This document shows, in pieces, positions 1 to 8,147 of a stretch of DNA of 14,418 nucleotides (position 1 is its first letter; each line of letters opens with the position of its first letter). This stretch comes from Candidatus Kapaibacterium sp. (GTDB taxonomy: Bacteria; Bacteroidota; Ignavibacteria; Kapaibacteriales; UBA2268). The notes below the pieces were generated by a model. That model searched no databases, was not told the origin of the DNA, and saw only the letters and a program-made list of their open reading frames with translations. Where the stretch lies: positions 1-14,418 of the forward strand of contig CALHRB010000346.1 in the NCBI GenBank assembly GCA_938038165.1, given 5' to 3'. Made by a program: the position numbers and the translations under genes.

Positions 1-92
1 TTTTAGTTTTTTTAACAAAACTACATTTCATATCAATAAATTATTATCATTCTTTTTCGTTATTATAATTCAGGTTATTGTTACTTTAGAAA

Positions 93-308
93 ATGACAAA
101 GATTTTAATTTTTTTTCTAATCGCCGTCTTAATAATTATGGTAATCATAGGTTTGGTTATCAAATCTTTCAGAAATTATTTAAATAATATTTTCAGAAAC
201 TTTGAAGTTCAATCAAATATGTCAAAAGAGGTTTCGAAAAAACAGGTAATATATGAAAAGGATGGCATAGTAGTAATGAAAGGTGAATCCAACAAACAAA
301 ATGATTAG
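93..308 (+). CDS. Small single-pass membrane protein, DUF4834-like (tentative)
   Basis: Encodes 71 residues. Residues 4-24 are one uninterrupted hydrophobic segment (leucine, isoleucine, valine and phenylalanine), followed by a basic stretch (K24, R27), so the likely topology is an N-terminal anchor with a short charged cytoplasmic tail. The tail (about 45-71) is lysine/glutamate-rich and contains the stretch KKQVIYEKDGIVVMKGE. The size, the anchor and the tail ending resemble small proteins of the DUF4834 type found in Bacteroidota, but that is recalled resemblance only and no function is known. It lies 122 nt upstream of the phosphatase gene on the same strand. No clear Shine-Dalgarno precedes the ATG. 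It could be a chance ORF, but the coherent membrane segment argues for a real gene. Confidence 0.6.
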   Translation: MTKILIFFLIAVLIIMVIIGLVIKSFRNYLNNIFRNFEVQSNMSKEVSKKQVIYEKDGIVVMKGESNKQND

Positions 309-430
309 AACAAGAAAAACGAACAAAAATCACCATCCTTCAGGGTTAAATAAAACCAAAAACATATCAAGTCGCAATGATAATTTTTTTAATTTATAAT
401 TTTTAATATTGAAAAATCAAAATTAGACAG

Positions 431-1993
431 ATGGTTTCAAAAGCTCCGGTATATGCTGCAATAGATGTAGGAACTAATTCATTTCATTTAATAATAGCAA
501 GCGTTAACAACAGAGGTATGATGCAAGTGATTCTAAGGGAGAAGGAAATGGTCAGACTTGGTAGTGGAAGTGGTGATATGAAGTATATACAAAAGGATGC
601 AATGGAAAGAGGTGTTAAGGCTTTGCAGAATTTTGCCGAGCTTGCTCGTAGCAAAAACTCTGAGATAAAAGCTGTTGCAACAAGTGCTGTTCGGGAGGCT
701 CTCAACCGTGATGAATTTTTGAATTTAGTTAAGGAAAAAACCGGAATCGAAATTGAAGTGGTCTCTGGAGCCGAAGAAGGAAGGTTAATTTATATAGGAG
801 CAATTCACGCATTGCCAATCTACAATCAAAAGGTTTTTATCCTTGATATTGGCGGAGGAAGCACTGAAACAATAATCGGTCAGGATGGTGAGATTCGCTA
901 TGTTCATAGTGAAAAAATCGGTTCAATACGATTGACAAACCGTTTCAATCTTGATGGCAATATTACAAACGAACAAATTAAAGAATGCAGAGATTACATT
1001 AAGGGTTGCTGGACACCAATACTCAAAAGGATTTATTCGATAGGCTTCGAGACCGTTGTTTGCACATCAGGGACAATCCTGAATATTGCTGCTATGTCAC
1101 TTTCGATGAATAAGGAGAATATCCCAGATATTATTAATGGTTTGACAGTAACAAAAAGCAGAATGTTAGAAGTGATAGATAAAATTTTGGATGCTAAAAC
1201 TTTAACAGACAGACAAAACCTTCCCGGCATGGATCCAAACAGAGCTGATATAATTGTTGCAGGCTCTTTGATCCTTGAACAAGCCTTAATCCAATTAAAT
1301 ATCGAAAAAATTCTGATTTCCTCGTTTGCACTCAGAGAAGGAATAGTATTCGACACAATTCAAAAAAAAGAGGCTTTGCAGAAATTTCATCATTTGAGCA
1401 GGCTAAGGTTCGAGACAATATATAGTATTTGTCAGGAATATAAAGTCAATTTAATTCATTCAGAGCATGTCAAAGAAATATCATTAAAATTATTTGACGA
1501 CCTTCAATCTCTGCATAGGCTGGGTTATGCCGAAAGGGAACTGTTGGAAGCTGCTGCCTTACTTCACGACATCGGCTATCATATTTCCCACGATCAGCAC
1601 CACAAACACAGCTATTATATAATCAGCCATTGCATTATGCCGGGATTTACAAACCCTGAATCCGAAATAATTGCAAACATAGCCAGATATCACAGAAAAA
1701 GTCATCCAAAGAAAAAACACGAAAATTTTGAAAACCTACCTGATAACAAAAAAAATATTGTTAGAGTTTTAGCAGGTATCCTTCGCATTGCCGAAGGAAT
1801 TGACAGACGACAAATGCAGGTAATCAAAGATGTTAAAGCAGAAATCGCAAATAATGAAATTAATATTGCTCTGTTTCCTGTTCTTAATGAGCAGAACCCT
1901 GATATTGAACTCTGGGGTGCCAACAGAAGAAAATTACTTCTACAAGAGACATTCAACCTACCTGTCAATATATATTTAGCAAATAAAAATTAA
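431..1993 (+). CDS. ppx: Exopolyphosphatase / pppGpp phosphohydrolase with C-terminal HD domain (Ppx/GppA family)
   Basis: Encodes 520 residues, close to the usual length of the two-part Ppx/GppA proteins. The family hydrolyses terminal phosphates of inorganic polyphosphate and/or converts pppGpp to ppGpp, in the cytoplasm. Visible motifs of the ASKHA ATPase-like fold: AAIDVGTNSFHLI (9-21, phosphate-1), SGAEEGRLIY (112-121) with the glutamate pair E115/E116 that contains the family's catalytic acid, and the glycine-rich loop LDIGGGSTE (138-146, phosphate-2). The C-terminal part (about 320-520) is HD-like: H346, then HD at 379-380 in LLHDIGY, H393, and a late aspartate D458 in RIAEGIDRR. The sequence does not say which substrate is preferred. 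The gene is followed 50 nt later by tldD on the same strand, so they may be co-transcribed. No strong Shine-Dalgarno is visible; the ATG at 431 is chosen because the first motif begins right after it. Confidence 0.93.
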   Translation: MVSKAPVYAAIDVGTNSFHLIIASVNNRGMMQVILREKEMVRLGSGSGDMKYIQKDAMERGVKALQNFAELARSKNSEIKAVATSAVREALNRDEFLNLVKEKTGIEIEVVSGAEEGRLIYIGAIHALPIYNQKVFILDIGGGSTETIIGQDGEIRYVHSEKIGSIRLTNRFNLDGNITNEQIKECRDYIKGCWTPILKRIYSIGFETVVCTSGTILNIAAMSLSMNKENIPDIINGLTVTKSRMLEVIDKILDAKTLTDRQNLPGMDPNRADIIVAGSLILEQALIQLNIEKILISSFALREGIVFDTIQKKEALQKFHHLSRLRFETIYSICQEYKVNLIHSEHVKEISLKLFDDLQSLHRLGYAERELLEAAALLHDIGYHISHDQHHKHSYYIISHCIMPGFTNPESEIIANIARYHRKSHPKKKHENFENLPDNKKNIVRVLAGILRIAEGIDRRQMQVIKDVKAEIANNEINIALFPVLNEQNPDIELWGANRRKLLLQETFNLPVNIYLANKN

Positions 1994-2043
1994 TAAGCTA
2001 TTATAAATTATTTAACGTCGTTTTATATTTTTTGATTAGTATT

Positions 2044-3468
2044 ATGATTAAAATAGAAGAAAAATATTTCCTTGATAAACTCCAGTTGTCCAAAGAAGAT
2101 TTGAACAAGTTGCTTTCGTTAGCGTTGGAAAATGGCGGGGAGTTTTCTGAAATATTCATTGAATACAGATTTAATAACTCAGTTACATTAGAGGAGGACA
2201 TCGTTAAAAGCTCTTCAAGAACCATTACTCTTGGAGCTGGAATACGGGTAATCAATGGTGAGCAGACTGGTTATACCTACACAAACGATTTGTCATTTGA
2301 TAAATTAAAGAAAATTGCTATAACAGCCAGTTCAATTGCCAAATCTGGCATTAAAAATGAAGTAGCCGACTTATCAAAATCATCTCTTAAGAATCAGCTT
2401 TATAGTTATGATAACTTGATTACCCATCTTGATTTAGAAAAGAAAATAAATTTGGTTCGTTCGGCTTATGATGCTGCATTAAAATATGACAAAAGGATAA
2501 TCAAAGTTAGTTCAACACTGGCTGATGAAGTGCAGTTTGTTCTTATCGGCAATAGTTCCGGAAAGTATGTTACTGACATAAGACCACAGACCAGATTGAT
2601 GGTTGTTTCGACGGCAGAAGAGAATAACAACAGGGACACGGGATTCGAAAATGCTGGCGGAAGGGTTGGTGTTGAATTTTTTGAAACAGAAAAAAGACCA
2701 GAAGAGATAGGTAAATTAGCTTCAGAAGAAGCCATTAATCTTCTTTCAGCCTATGATTCTCCTGCAGGCGAAATGCCTGTTGTGCTTGGCGGCGGTCAAT
2801 CAGGAGTTTTGATTCACGAAGCTGTCGGTCATCCTCTCGAAGCAGACGGGGCTTGGAAAAAAACTTCCATTATGTCAGGTAAATTGGGTGAAATGGTAGC
2901 TAATCCAATAGTAACAATTTATGATGATGCAACCATCCCGTCATACAGGGGTAGTCTTAATATTGACGATGAAGGAACAGAAACAAAGCCCGTTTTACTT
3001 ATTGAAAATGGTAAATTGGTTGATTATATGAATGATTTACTTTCTGCAAAAATTCTAAAACATGAACCTAATGGACACGGAAGAAGGGAATCATATAGAT
3101 TTTCTCCTATTCCAAGAATGAACAATACTGTTTTGGAAAAAGGTGATTATACTCCAGAAGAGGTTATTAGAAGTGTAAAGAAAGGTTTTTTCGCTAAATC
3201 ATTTCAAGGAGGCATGGTTAATTCAACAGGAAAATTTACTTTTTCCGTCAATCTTGGATATTTAATAGAAGACGGTCAGCTGACAAAACCTGTGAAAAAC
3301 GCCACTCTGATAGGTTCTAATTTTGAAATACTTCAAAACATTGATATGATAGGCAATGATATCGGCTTCTTCCTTGGAACTTGTGGCAAAGACGGGCAAT
3401 CAGTGCCTGTAACCTGTGGAACACCAACAGTAAGAATCAGTAAAATGACAGTTGGAGGGAAATTATGA
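2044..3468 (+). CDS. tldD: TldD metalloprotease subunit (peptidase U62 family)
   Basis: Encodes 474 residues from the ATG at 2044; an in-frame TTG four codons upstream (2032) is possible but less likely. TldD is the metal-bearing subunit of the cytoplasmic TldD/TldE heterodimer, which in E. coli degrades unfolded peptides, matures microcin B17 and turns over the CcdA antitoxin. The metal site is visible: HEAVGH at residues 258-263 (an HExxxH motif) with C447 in GTCGKDGQ near the C-terminus, matching the third ligand position of the family. The C-terminal segment (RISKMTVGGKL) is also typical. The stop codon overlaps the start of tldE as ATGA (3465-3468), so the two subunits are translationally coupled. 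The GGAGGG that serves tldE lies inside the last codons of this gene. Confidence 0.95.
   Translation: MIKIEEKYFLDKLQLSKEDLNKLLSLALENGGEFSEIFIEYRFNNSVTLEEDIVKSSSRTITLGAGIRVINGEQTGYTYTNDLSFDKLKKIAITASSIAKSGIKNEVADLSKSSLKNQLYSYDNLITHLDLEKKINLVRSAYDAALKYDKRIIKVSSTLADEVQFVLIGNSSGKYVTDIRPQTRLMVVSTAEENNNRDTGFENAGGRVGVEFFETEKRPEEIGKLASEEAINLLSAYDSPAGEMPVVLGGGQSGVLIHEAVGHPLEADGAWKKTSIMSGKLGEMVANPIVTIYDDATIPSYRGSLNIDDEGTETKPVLLIENGKLVDYMNDLLSAKILKHEPNGHGRRESYRFSPIPRMNNTVLEKGDYTPEEVIRSVKKGFFAKSFQGGMVNSTGKFTFSVNLGYLIEDGQLTKPVKNATLIGSNFEILQNIDMIGNDIGFFLGTCGKDGQSVPVTCGTPTVRISKMTVGGKL
3454..3459 (+). promoter_or_regulatory. Ribosome-binding site of tldE inside the end of tldD
   Basis: GGAGGG sits 5 nt before the ATG at 3465 and within the tldD reading frame, where it encodes part of VGG. 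Together with the ATGA stop/start overlap it supports coupled translation and fixes the tldE start. Confidence 0.8.
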
Positions 3469-4790
3469 ACAATGATATAAATCTGATGGCTGTTGCCGAA
3501 AGCCTGGTTGATTATGGAAAATCAAAAAATGTGGATGAAATTCAGGTTTCAATAGCCAACGAGGATGAATTTACAGTTGAAGTCAGAAACGGAGAGATAG
3601 AAAAGCTTACTGAATCAGTTTCTAAGGGTGTTTCGATCAAAATAATACAGGATAAAAGAGTTGCAACAGCTGCCACATCTGACTTTTCTGAAGAAACTTT
3701 GAAATATCTGCTTGATGATGCCATTGCAAGAGCAGAACTTTCGAGTCAGGATGAGTTTGCAGGGCTACCAGATGAATTTTATGATAATAGTCAACAAATA
3801 GATCTGGAAATATATGACCCTCTTCTCGAGGAAATTCAACCTGATTTAAAAATCAATATTGCCAAGGAAATCGAGAGAATTTGTCTGTCTGATGAAAGGA
3901 TTAAACTCTCGGAAGGTTCATTTTTTCAATCAGTTATTGGAGAAGTTTTTATAGCCAATTCCAAGGGATTCTCGGGTTCTTTCAAATCTTCTTCATGCTC
4001 AAGCGGAGTTTATCTTCATTCAGCAGACGAGAATAACTCTTATGAAGAAGGTTGGTGGTCTAATTCTGTAAATTTCGATGGGCTGATGAAACCAGAAGAT
4101 ATTGCCCAAATAGCAATTAACAGAGTTACAAGATTAATAAATGCCAGAAAGGTTGAAACACAAAAAGTTCCTGTAATATTCGAAAGACCAATGACATCTA
4201 TGTTGCTCGGATTTTTAGCCAGCTGTTTGAATGGGCATTTAATTTATTTGAACCAATCCTTCTTGGTTGGAAAATCAGGTCAAAAAATCGCAGGGGATAA
4301 TATAAATATCATTGATAATGGCTTGCTCAAAGGAGCTGTTGGCTCAAGACTTTTCGACAGGGAGGGAGTTCCAACAAGGGAATTGTCTTTGATTGACAAA
4401 GGTTTGCTTAGTTCTTACATTCTTGATACTTATAGCGCAAGAAAATTAGGATTAAAATCAACAGGACATGCCTCTGGAGTTACAAATTTTTATTTGGATA
4501 AAGGAAATTCATCTCCTGATGAAATTATTAAATCGGTTGGCAAAGGGCTATTATTAACTCGAACAATAGGGCAGGGAACAAATTCAACCACGGGCGATAT
4601 TTCACGTGGAGCCTTTGGTCTCTGGATTGAAAATGGTGAAATTTCATATCCTGTTGCCGAAGTTACAATATCCGGTAATTTGGGTGAAATACTTAATAAT
4701 ATAGATATGATTGGTGACGATTTGATTTTTGATCGTTCAATAACTGGACCGACTATTAAAGTTTCTGAAATGACAGTTGCTGGAATTTGA
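3465..4790 (+). CDS. pmbA: TldE/PmbA, non-metal partner subunit of the TldD/E protease
   Basis: Encodes 441 residues, the usual length for PmbA/TldE. It is homologous in fold to TldD but has no HExxxH motif, as expected for the subunit that pairs with TldD and helps form the sheath around the active site without binding metal. Recognisable family landmarks are the N-terminal EVRNGEIEKLTESVSKGVSI region (about 35-54), SVIGEVFIANSKGFSG (about 156-171), the central KVPVIFERPMTSMLLG (about 235-250), DREGVPTRE (about 301-309), and the C-terminal GNLGEILNNIDMIGDDL and VSEMTVAGI segments, which parallel the end of TldD. It overlaps tldD by 4 nt and is the last gene of this plus-strand run; a hairpin follows after 10 nt. 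Confidence 0.94.
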   Translation: MNNDINLMAVAESLVDYGKSKNVDEIQVSIANEDEFTVEVRNGEIEKLTESVSKGVSIKIIQDKRVATAATSDFSEETLKYLLDDAIARAELSSQDEFAGLPDEFYDNSQQIDLEIYDPLLEEIQPDLKINIAKEIERICLSDERIKLSEGSFFQSVIGEVFIANSKGFSGSFKSSSCSSGVYLHSADENNSYEEGWWSNSVNFDGLMKPEDIAQIAINRVTRLINARKVETQKVPVIFERPMTSMLLGFLASCLNGHLIYLNQSFLVGKSGQKIAGDNINIIDNGLLKGAVGSRLFDREGVPTRELSLIDKGLLSSYILDTYSARKLGLKSTGHASGVTNFYLDKGNSSPDEIIKSVGKGLLLTRTIGQGTNSTTGDISRGAFGLWIENGEISYPVAEVTISGNLGEILNNIDMIGDDLIFDRSITGPTIKVSEMTVAGI

Positions 4791-4800
4791 CAATACAGTA

Positions 4801-4825
4801 AAGGGCAGGTTTTGAGCCTGCCCTT
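4801..4825 (+). terminator. Hairpin between convergent tldE and icd, probable terminator
   Basis: A perfect 9-bp stem, AAGGGCAGG (4801-4809) with CCTGCCCTT (4817-4825), and a 7-nt loop. On the plus strand it is followed by an A/T-rich stretch with short T runs (about 4831-4843), which suits termination of tldE. The U tract is not clean, so efficiency is uncertain. It lies between two convergent genes and may also stop icd transcripts. Confidence 0.7.
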
Positions 4826-4869
4826 ATGAAATTATTTATTTTTAAAAAATGTTGGGATACGCCCAAAAA

Positions 4870-7098
4870 TTAAAGTTTTCCTAAAATTTTATTTAAAGTT
4901 TCGCTTGGTCTCATTTCCCGGGTTGCCTTTTCGTCGTCTGGTTTATAATATCCTCCAATGTCAACAGGCCTTCCTTGGGCAGAAAGAAGTTCAATATTAA
5001 TCTTGTCCTCTTTTTCTTTCAGTTCTTTGGCTATTGGTTCAAATCTGGCTTTTAATTCAGGATCTTTATCTTGTGAAGCTAAAGCCTCAGCCCAATACAT
5101 TGTTAAATAAAAAGAGCTTCCTCTGTTATCAATTTCGTTGACTTTACGTGATGGATATTTTGCATTTTCAAGATATTTGAGGACTGCATGATCAAGAGTT
5201 TCAGAAAGGATCTGAGCCTTTTTGTTGTTGTATTTTTCGGCTATAAGTTCAAAGGAAGGAACCATTGCACAATATTCACCCAAAGAATCCCATCTTAAAT
5301 GCCCTTCCTGTAAAAATTGCTGAACGTGTTTTGGTGCAGAACCACCGGCACCAGTTTCAAATAGACCTCCACCATTCAGCAGTGGGACAATTGAAAGCAT
5401 TCTTGCACTTGTTCCAAGCTCAAGAATTGGAAAGAGGTCAGTCAGATAGTCCCTAAGGACATTTCCAGTAACAGAAATTGTATCCAAACCTTTTCTGACT
5501 CTTTCAAGAGTAAATTTCATTGCATCAACCGGTTTAAGAATTTTGATTTCGAGTCCTTCAGTATCGTGTTCGGGCAAATATTTGTTAACTTTTTTGATTA
5601 TTTCTCTATCGTGTGCTCTCCCTTCGTCCAGCCAGAAAATAGCTGGTGAACCGGTTGCTCTTGCTCTTTTAACTGCTAATTTTACCCAATCCCTAATCGC
5701 AATATCTTTTGCTTGACACATTCTAAAAATATCGCCTTTCTCAACTTTTTGCTCAAGATAAACATTTCCTTCTGAATCAACAGCTCTAATGACTCCGTTA
5801 CCTTCGGCTTCGAAAGTCTTGTCATGAGAACCGTATTCTTCTGCTTTTTGAGCCATTAAACCAACATTGGAAACATTTCCCATTGTGGCAGGGTCAAATT
5901 GTCCATTTCTTTTGCAATCTTCGATAATTTCTTTATAAATAGTTGCGTAGCAACGATCGGGAATCATAGCCATGGTATCTTGTAATTGATCATCTTTATT
6001 CCACATCTTGCCGCCATCACGAACAACATTAGGCATTGATGCATCAATGATAATGTTATTGGGAATATGAAGGTTAGTTATTCCATGTCTTGAATCAACA
6101 ATCGCAAGTGCTGGTCTGCTTTCATAAACCTTGTTGAGGTCGTCTTCGATTTCTTTCCTTTTGGCTTCGGGGAGCTTTTGAATTTTTTCGTAAACATCGG
6201 CTATGCCATTATTAAGGTTTACTTTTAATTCATCTAATATCTGAGAATGCTTTTCAAGAGCATCTTTATAATAAACAGAAACACAATGACCAAACATGAT
6301 AGGGTCGGAGACTTTCATCATTGTGGCTTTAAGGTGCAAAGAAAGCAGGACATCTTCTTTTTTGGCTTCTTCGATTTTTTCAGCATAGAATTTGCGTAAT
6401 GCCGAAACATTCATAACCGTTGAATCAAGGACTTCACCCTCGATGATTGGCAGTTTTTCTTTTAAAACTTTAATAGTTCCATCATCACTGAGAAACTCAA
6501 TTCTGACATCGCAGGGTTTATCAAATGTCATTGACTTTTCATTTCCGTAAAAATCTTTTTCGGTCATATGAGCAACACAAGCCTTGGAGCCTGTGGGGGG
6601 CCATGGTTTCATCATTTTGTGAGGATTTTTCTGAGCAAATTTTTTGACGGAGACAGCCGGACGCCTGTCTGAATTTCCTTCACGTAGAACCGGATTTACT
6701 GCGGAACCAAGAATTTTCGAGAATCTTTCTTTCAATTTAAATTCCTCATCATTTTTTGGTTCCTCGGGGTAATCGGGAATGTTATAGCCCTTTTCCTGAA
6801 GCTCTTTGATGGCAGACTGAAGCTGAGGAATAGTAGCGCTAATATTCGGAAGTTTTATTACGTTTGCTTCGGGTTGTTTTACTAAATCACCAAGCTCTGC
6901 CAGATAATCGGGCTGTCTTTGATCTTCTTTCAGATATTCAGGGAATGCGGAAATTATCCTGCCAGCCAGGGAAATATCTTTTGTTTCAATTTCAATCCCT
7001 GTACCTTTTGTAAATGCTTGAAGTACTGGTAGAAAACAGTATGATGCCAATGCAGGTGCTTCGTCAATCTTTGTCCATGTAATTTTCTGAGATGCCAT
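4870..7098 (-). CDS. icd: NADP-dependent isocitrate dehydrogenase, monomeric type (IDH-II)
   Basis: Encodes 742 residues, the normal size of the roughly 80-kDa monomeric enzyme. It oxidatively decarboxylates isocitrate to 2-oxoglutarate with NADP+ and Mg2+/Mn2+ in the TCA cycle. It aligns nearly end to end, as remembered, with the Azotobacter vinelandii enzyme. The isocitrate-binding residues fall at S132, N135, R139 and R145 in GSAVNPVLREGNSDRR, K257, Y422 and R549; the metal-binding aspartates at D352, D550 and D554; NADP-contacting positions at H591, R602 and R651. The small +2 offset after residue 150 reflects a short insertion near MMKPWPPTG. No key residue is missing. The ATG at 7098 is supported by the family N-terminus (KITWTKIDEAPALASY) and an AGGA at 7105-7108. 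It is transcribed alone, divergent from the gene at 7251. Confidence 0.97.
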   Translation of the reverse strand: MASQKITWTKIDEAPALASYCFLPVLQAFTKGTGIEIETKDISLAGRIISAFPEYLKEDQRQPDYLAELGDLVKQPEANVIKLPNISATIPQLQSAIKELQEKGYNIPDYPEEPKNDEEFKLKERFSKILGSAVNPVLREGNSDRRPAVSVKKFAQKNPHKMMKPWPPTGSKACVAHMTEKDFYGNEKSMTFDKPCDVRIEFLSDDGTIKVLKEKLPIIEGEVLDSTVMNVSALRKFYAEKIEEAKKEDVLLSLHLKATMMKVSDPIMFGHCVSVYYKDALEKHSQILDELKVNLNNGIADVYEKIQKLPEAKRKEIEDDLNKVYESRPALAIVDSRHGITNLHIPNNIIIDASMPNVVRDGGKMWNKDDQLQDTMAMIPDRCYATIYKEIIEDCKRNGQFDPATMGNVSNVGLMAQKAEEYGSHDKTFEAEGNGVIRAVDSEGNVYLEQKVEKGDIFRMCQAKDIAIRDWVKLAVKRARATGSPAIFWLDEGRAHDREIIKKVNKYLPEHDTEGLEIKILKPVDAMKFTLERVRKGLDTISVTGNVLRDYLTDLFPILELGTSARMLSIVPLLNGGGLFETGAGGSAPKHVQQFLQEGHLRWDSLGEYCAMVPSFELIAEKYNNKKAQILSETLDHAVLKYLENAKYPSRKVNEIDNRGSSFYLTMYWAEALASQDKDPELKARFEPIAKELKEKEDKINIELLSAQGRPVDIGGYYKPDDEKATREMRPSETLNKILGKL

Positions 7099-7250
7099 TT
7101 CTAATCCTATTAATTTGAATGTAAAACAAGTTTTAAATTAACAATATTTATTCAATTTTAAAATCGTAATATAAGATTTGACTTTTTTAAATTTCAGTTT
7201 ATGATTTTTCTGTCTTTTTAAAAATTATTATTTAACTTGAAATTATTTGA

Positions 7251-8147
7251 ATGTCTAAATTTAATGTAATTATAATTTTACTGCTTTTCTCACAACTTTT
7301 AAATGTAGGTTTTCTTTTATCTAAGTTTGAAAAGGATACACTATCGGACACAAACTTCGAAGAATTCCTGAATTTTCTTTATCAGTCAAAAAATGTTCAG
7401 ATAAACAATAATTATTTAAGTATTTATTTTGGAACTTCAAATTTACATTCAAAATATAAGTCTCAAGAAGCTTTAAGCCAAGCTTATAATTTTAAAATTG
7501 ACTATGGTTTTTTAAGGATTAGCCCAACTGATGATGATTTTATCAGATATCTGGCTTCCGAAGGAGGTTATCTTGGTAATGTTTCATCGCATTTAAAGCC
7601 AAAAAGCTGGCGTAACAGTGGACTTTTGTTTGATGCCTGGTCATTTGGGTTTAATTATAAAAATGGATATGGATATTACTTCGGTGATGATTTTCAAATA
7701 TTTTTACTTCACTATGGGTCGCTTGATTGGAAAAAAATTGATTTTGAAACTTTCCCGAACGATGAATCAATGAACAAAATCTTAGAGGGATACAATCATG
7801 ATTTCCGCTTTGGAACAAGCTATGAGGCCGAAATGCGTACTATATTGTCAAATCTTTTTATGTTAAAATTTAATTATTCAGAAAACATTTTGTTCAGAAG
7901 GCATGTGTTCGGTTTTTGGACATTAAGTGCTTTATGTGAATTGATATTACAAAGAGGGATAGATATTTTGAGCCCCGAATTAATAAAATCTATTCCTTAT
8001 TTTCAGCCAATAATAAATTTTGCAATAAAGACCTTTATTTCAGCTATTATCTATAGCCAAAGGCAAAGTAATGCTTATTATCCTCTTAAATCTGAACCAC
8101 CTCTCAGATTTATAAATTACAGGCTTTCGGTGGGAATTTCATTTTAA
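7251..8147 (+). CDS. Unrecognised secreted protein, possible outer-membrane beta-barrel
   Basis: Encodes 298 residues of a family I do not recognise. The first 24 residues look like a signal peptide (K3, then a hydrophobic core IIILLLFSQLLNVGFLL). The rest is rich in aromatic residues with alternating polar/aromatic stretches such as NNYLSIYFGTSN, FKIDYGFLRIS, FGFNYKNGYGYYFG and FQIFLLHYGSLDW, as in beta-strands of outer-membrane proteins. The chain ends with RLSVGISF, and a terminal phenylalanine in such a strand is a typical outer-membrane insertion signal. A stretch around 230-270 (LSALCELILQRG... IINFAIKTFISAII) looks more helical, so a pure barrel is not certain. The gene stands alone, divergent from icd and convergent with the ABC ATPase, and shares its stop region. 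There is no obvious Shine-Dalgarno. Confidence 0.75.
   Translation: MSKFNVIIILLLFSQLLNVGFLLSKFEKDTLSDTNFEEFLNFLYQSKNVQINNNYLSIYFGTSNLHSKYKSQEALSQAYNFKIDYGFLRISPTDDDFIRYLASEGGYLGNVSSHLKPKSWRNSGLLFDAWSFGFNYKNGYGYYFGDDFQIFLLHYGSLDWKKIDFETFPNDESMNKILEGYNHDFRFGTSYEAEMRTILSNLFMLKFNYSENILFRRHVFGFWTLSALCELILQRGIDILSPELIKSIPYFQPIINFAIKTFISAIIYSQRQSNAYYPLKSEPPLRFINYRLSVGISF

Noticed and set aside
2032..2043. TTG start for tldD adding four residues
   Set aside because: The ATG at 2044 is in frame and gives a normal start; the extra residues (MISI) add no family match and there is no better ribosome-binding site for the TTG.
5265..5456. Plus-strand ORF of 63 codons inside icd
   Set aside because: It is antisense to a strongly conserved part of isocitrate dehydrogenase and has no sign of its own coding character.
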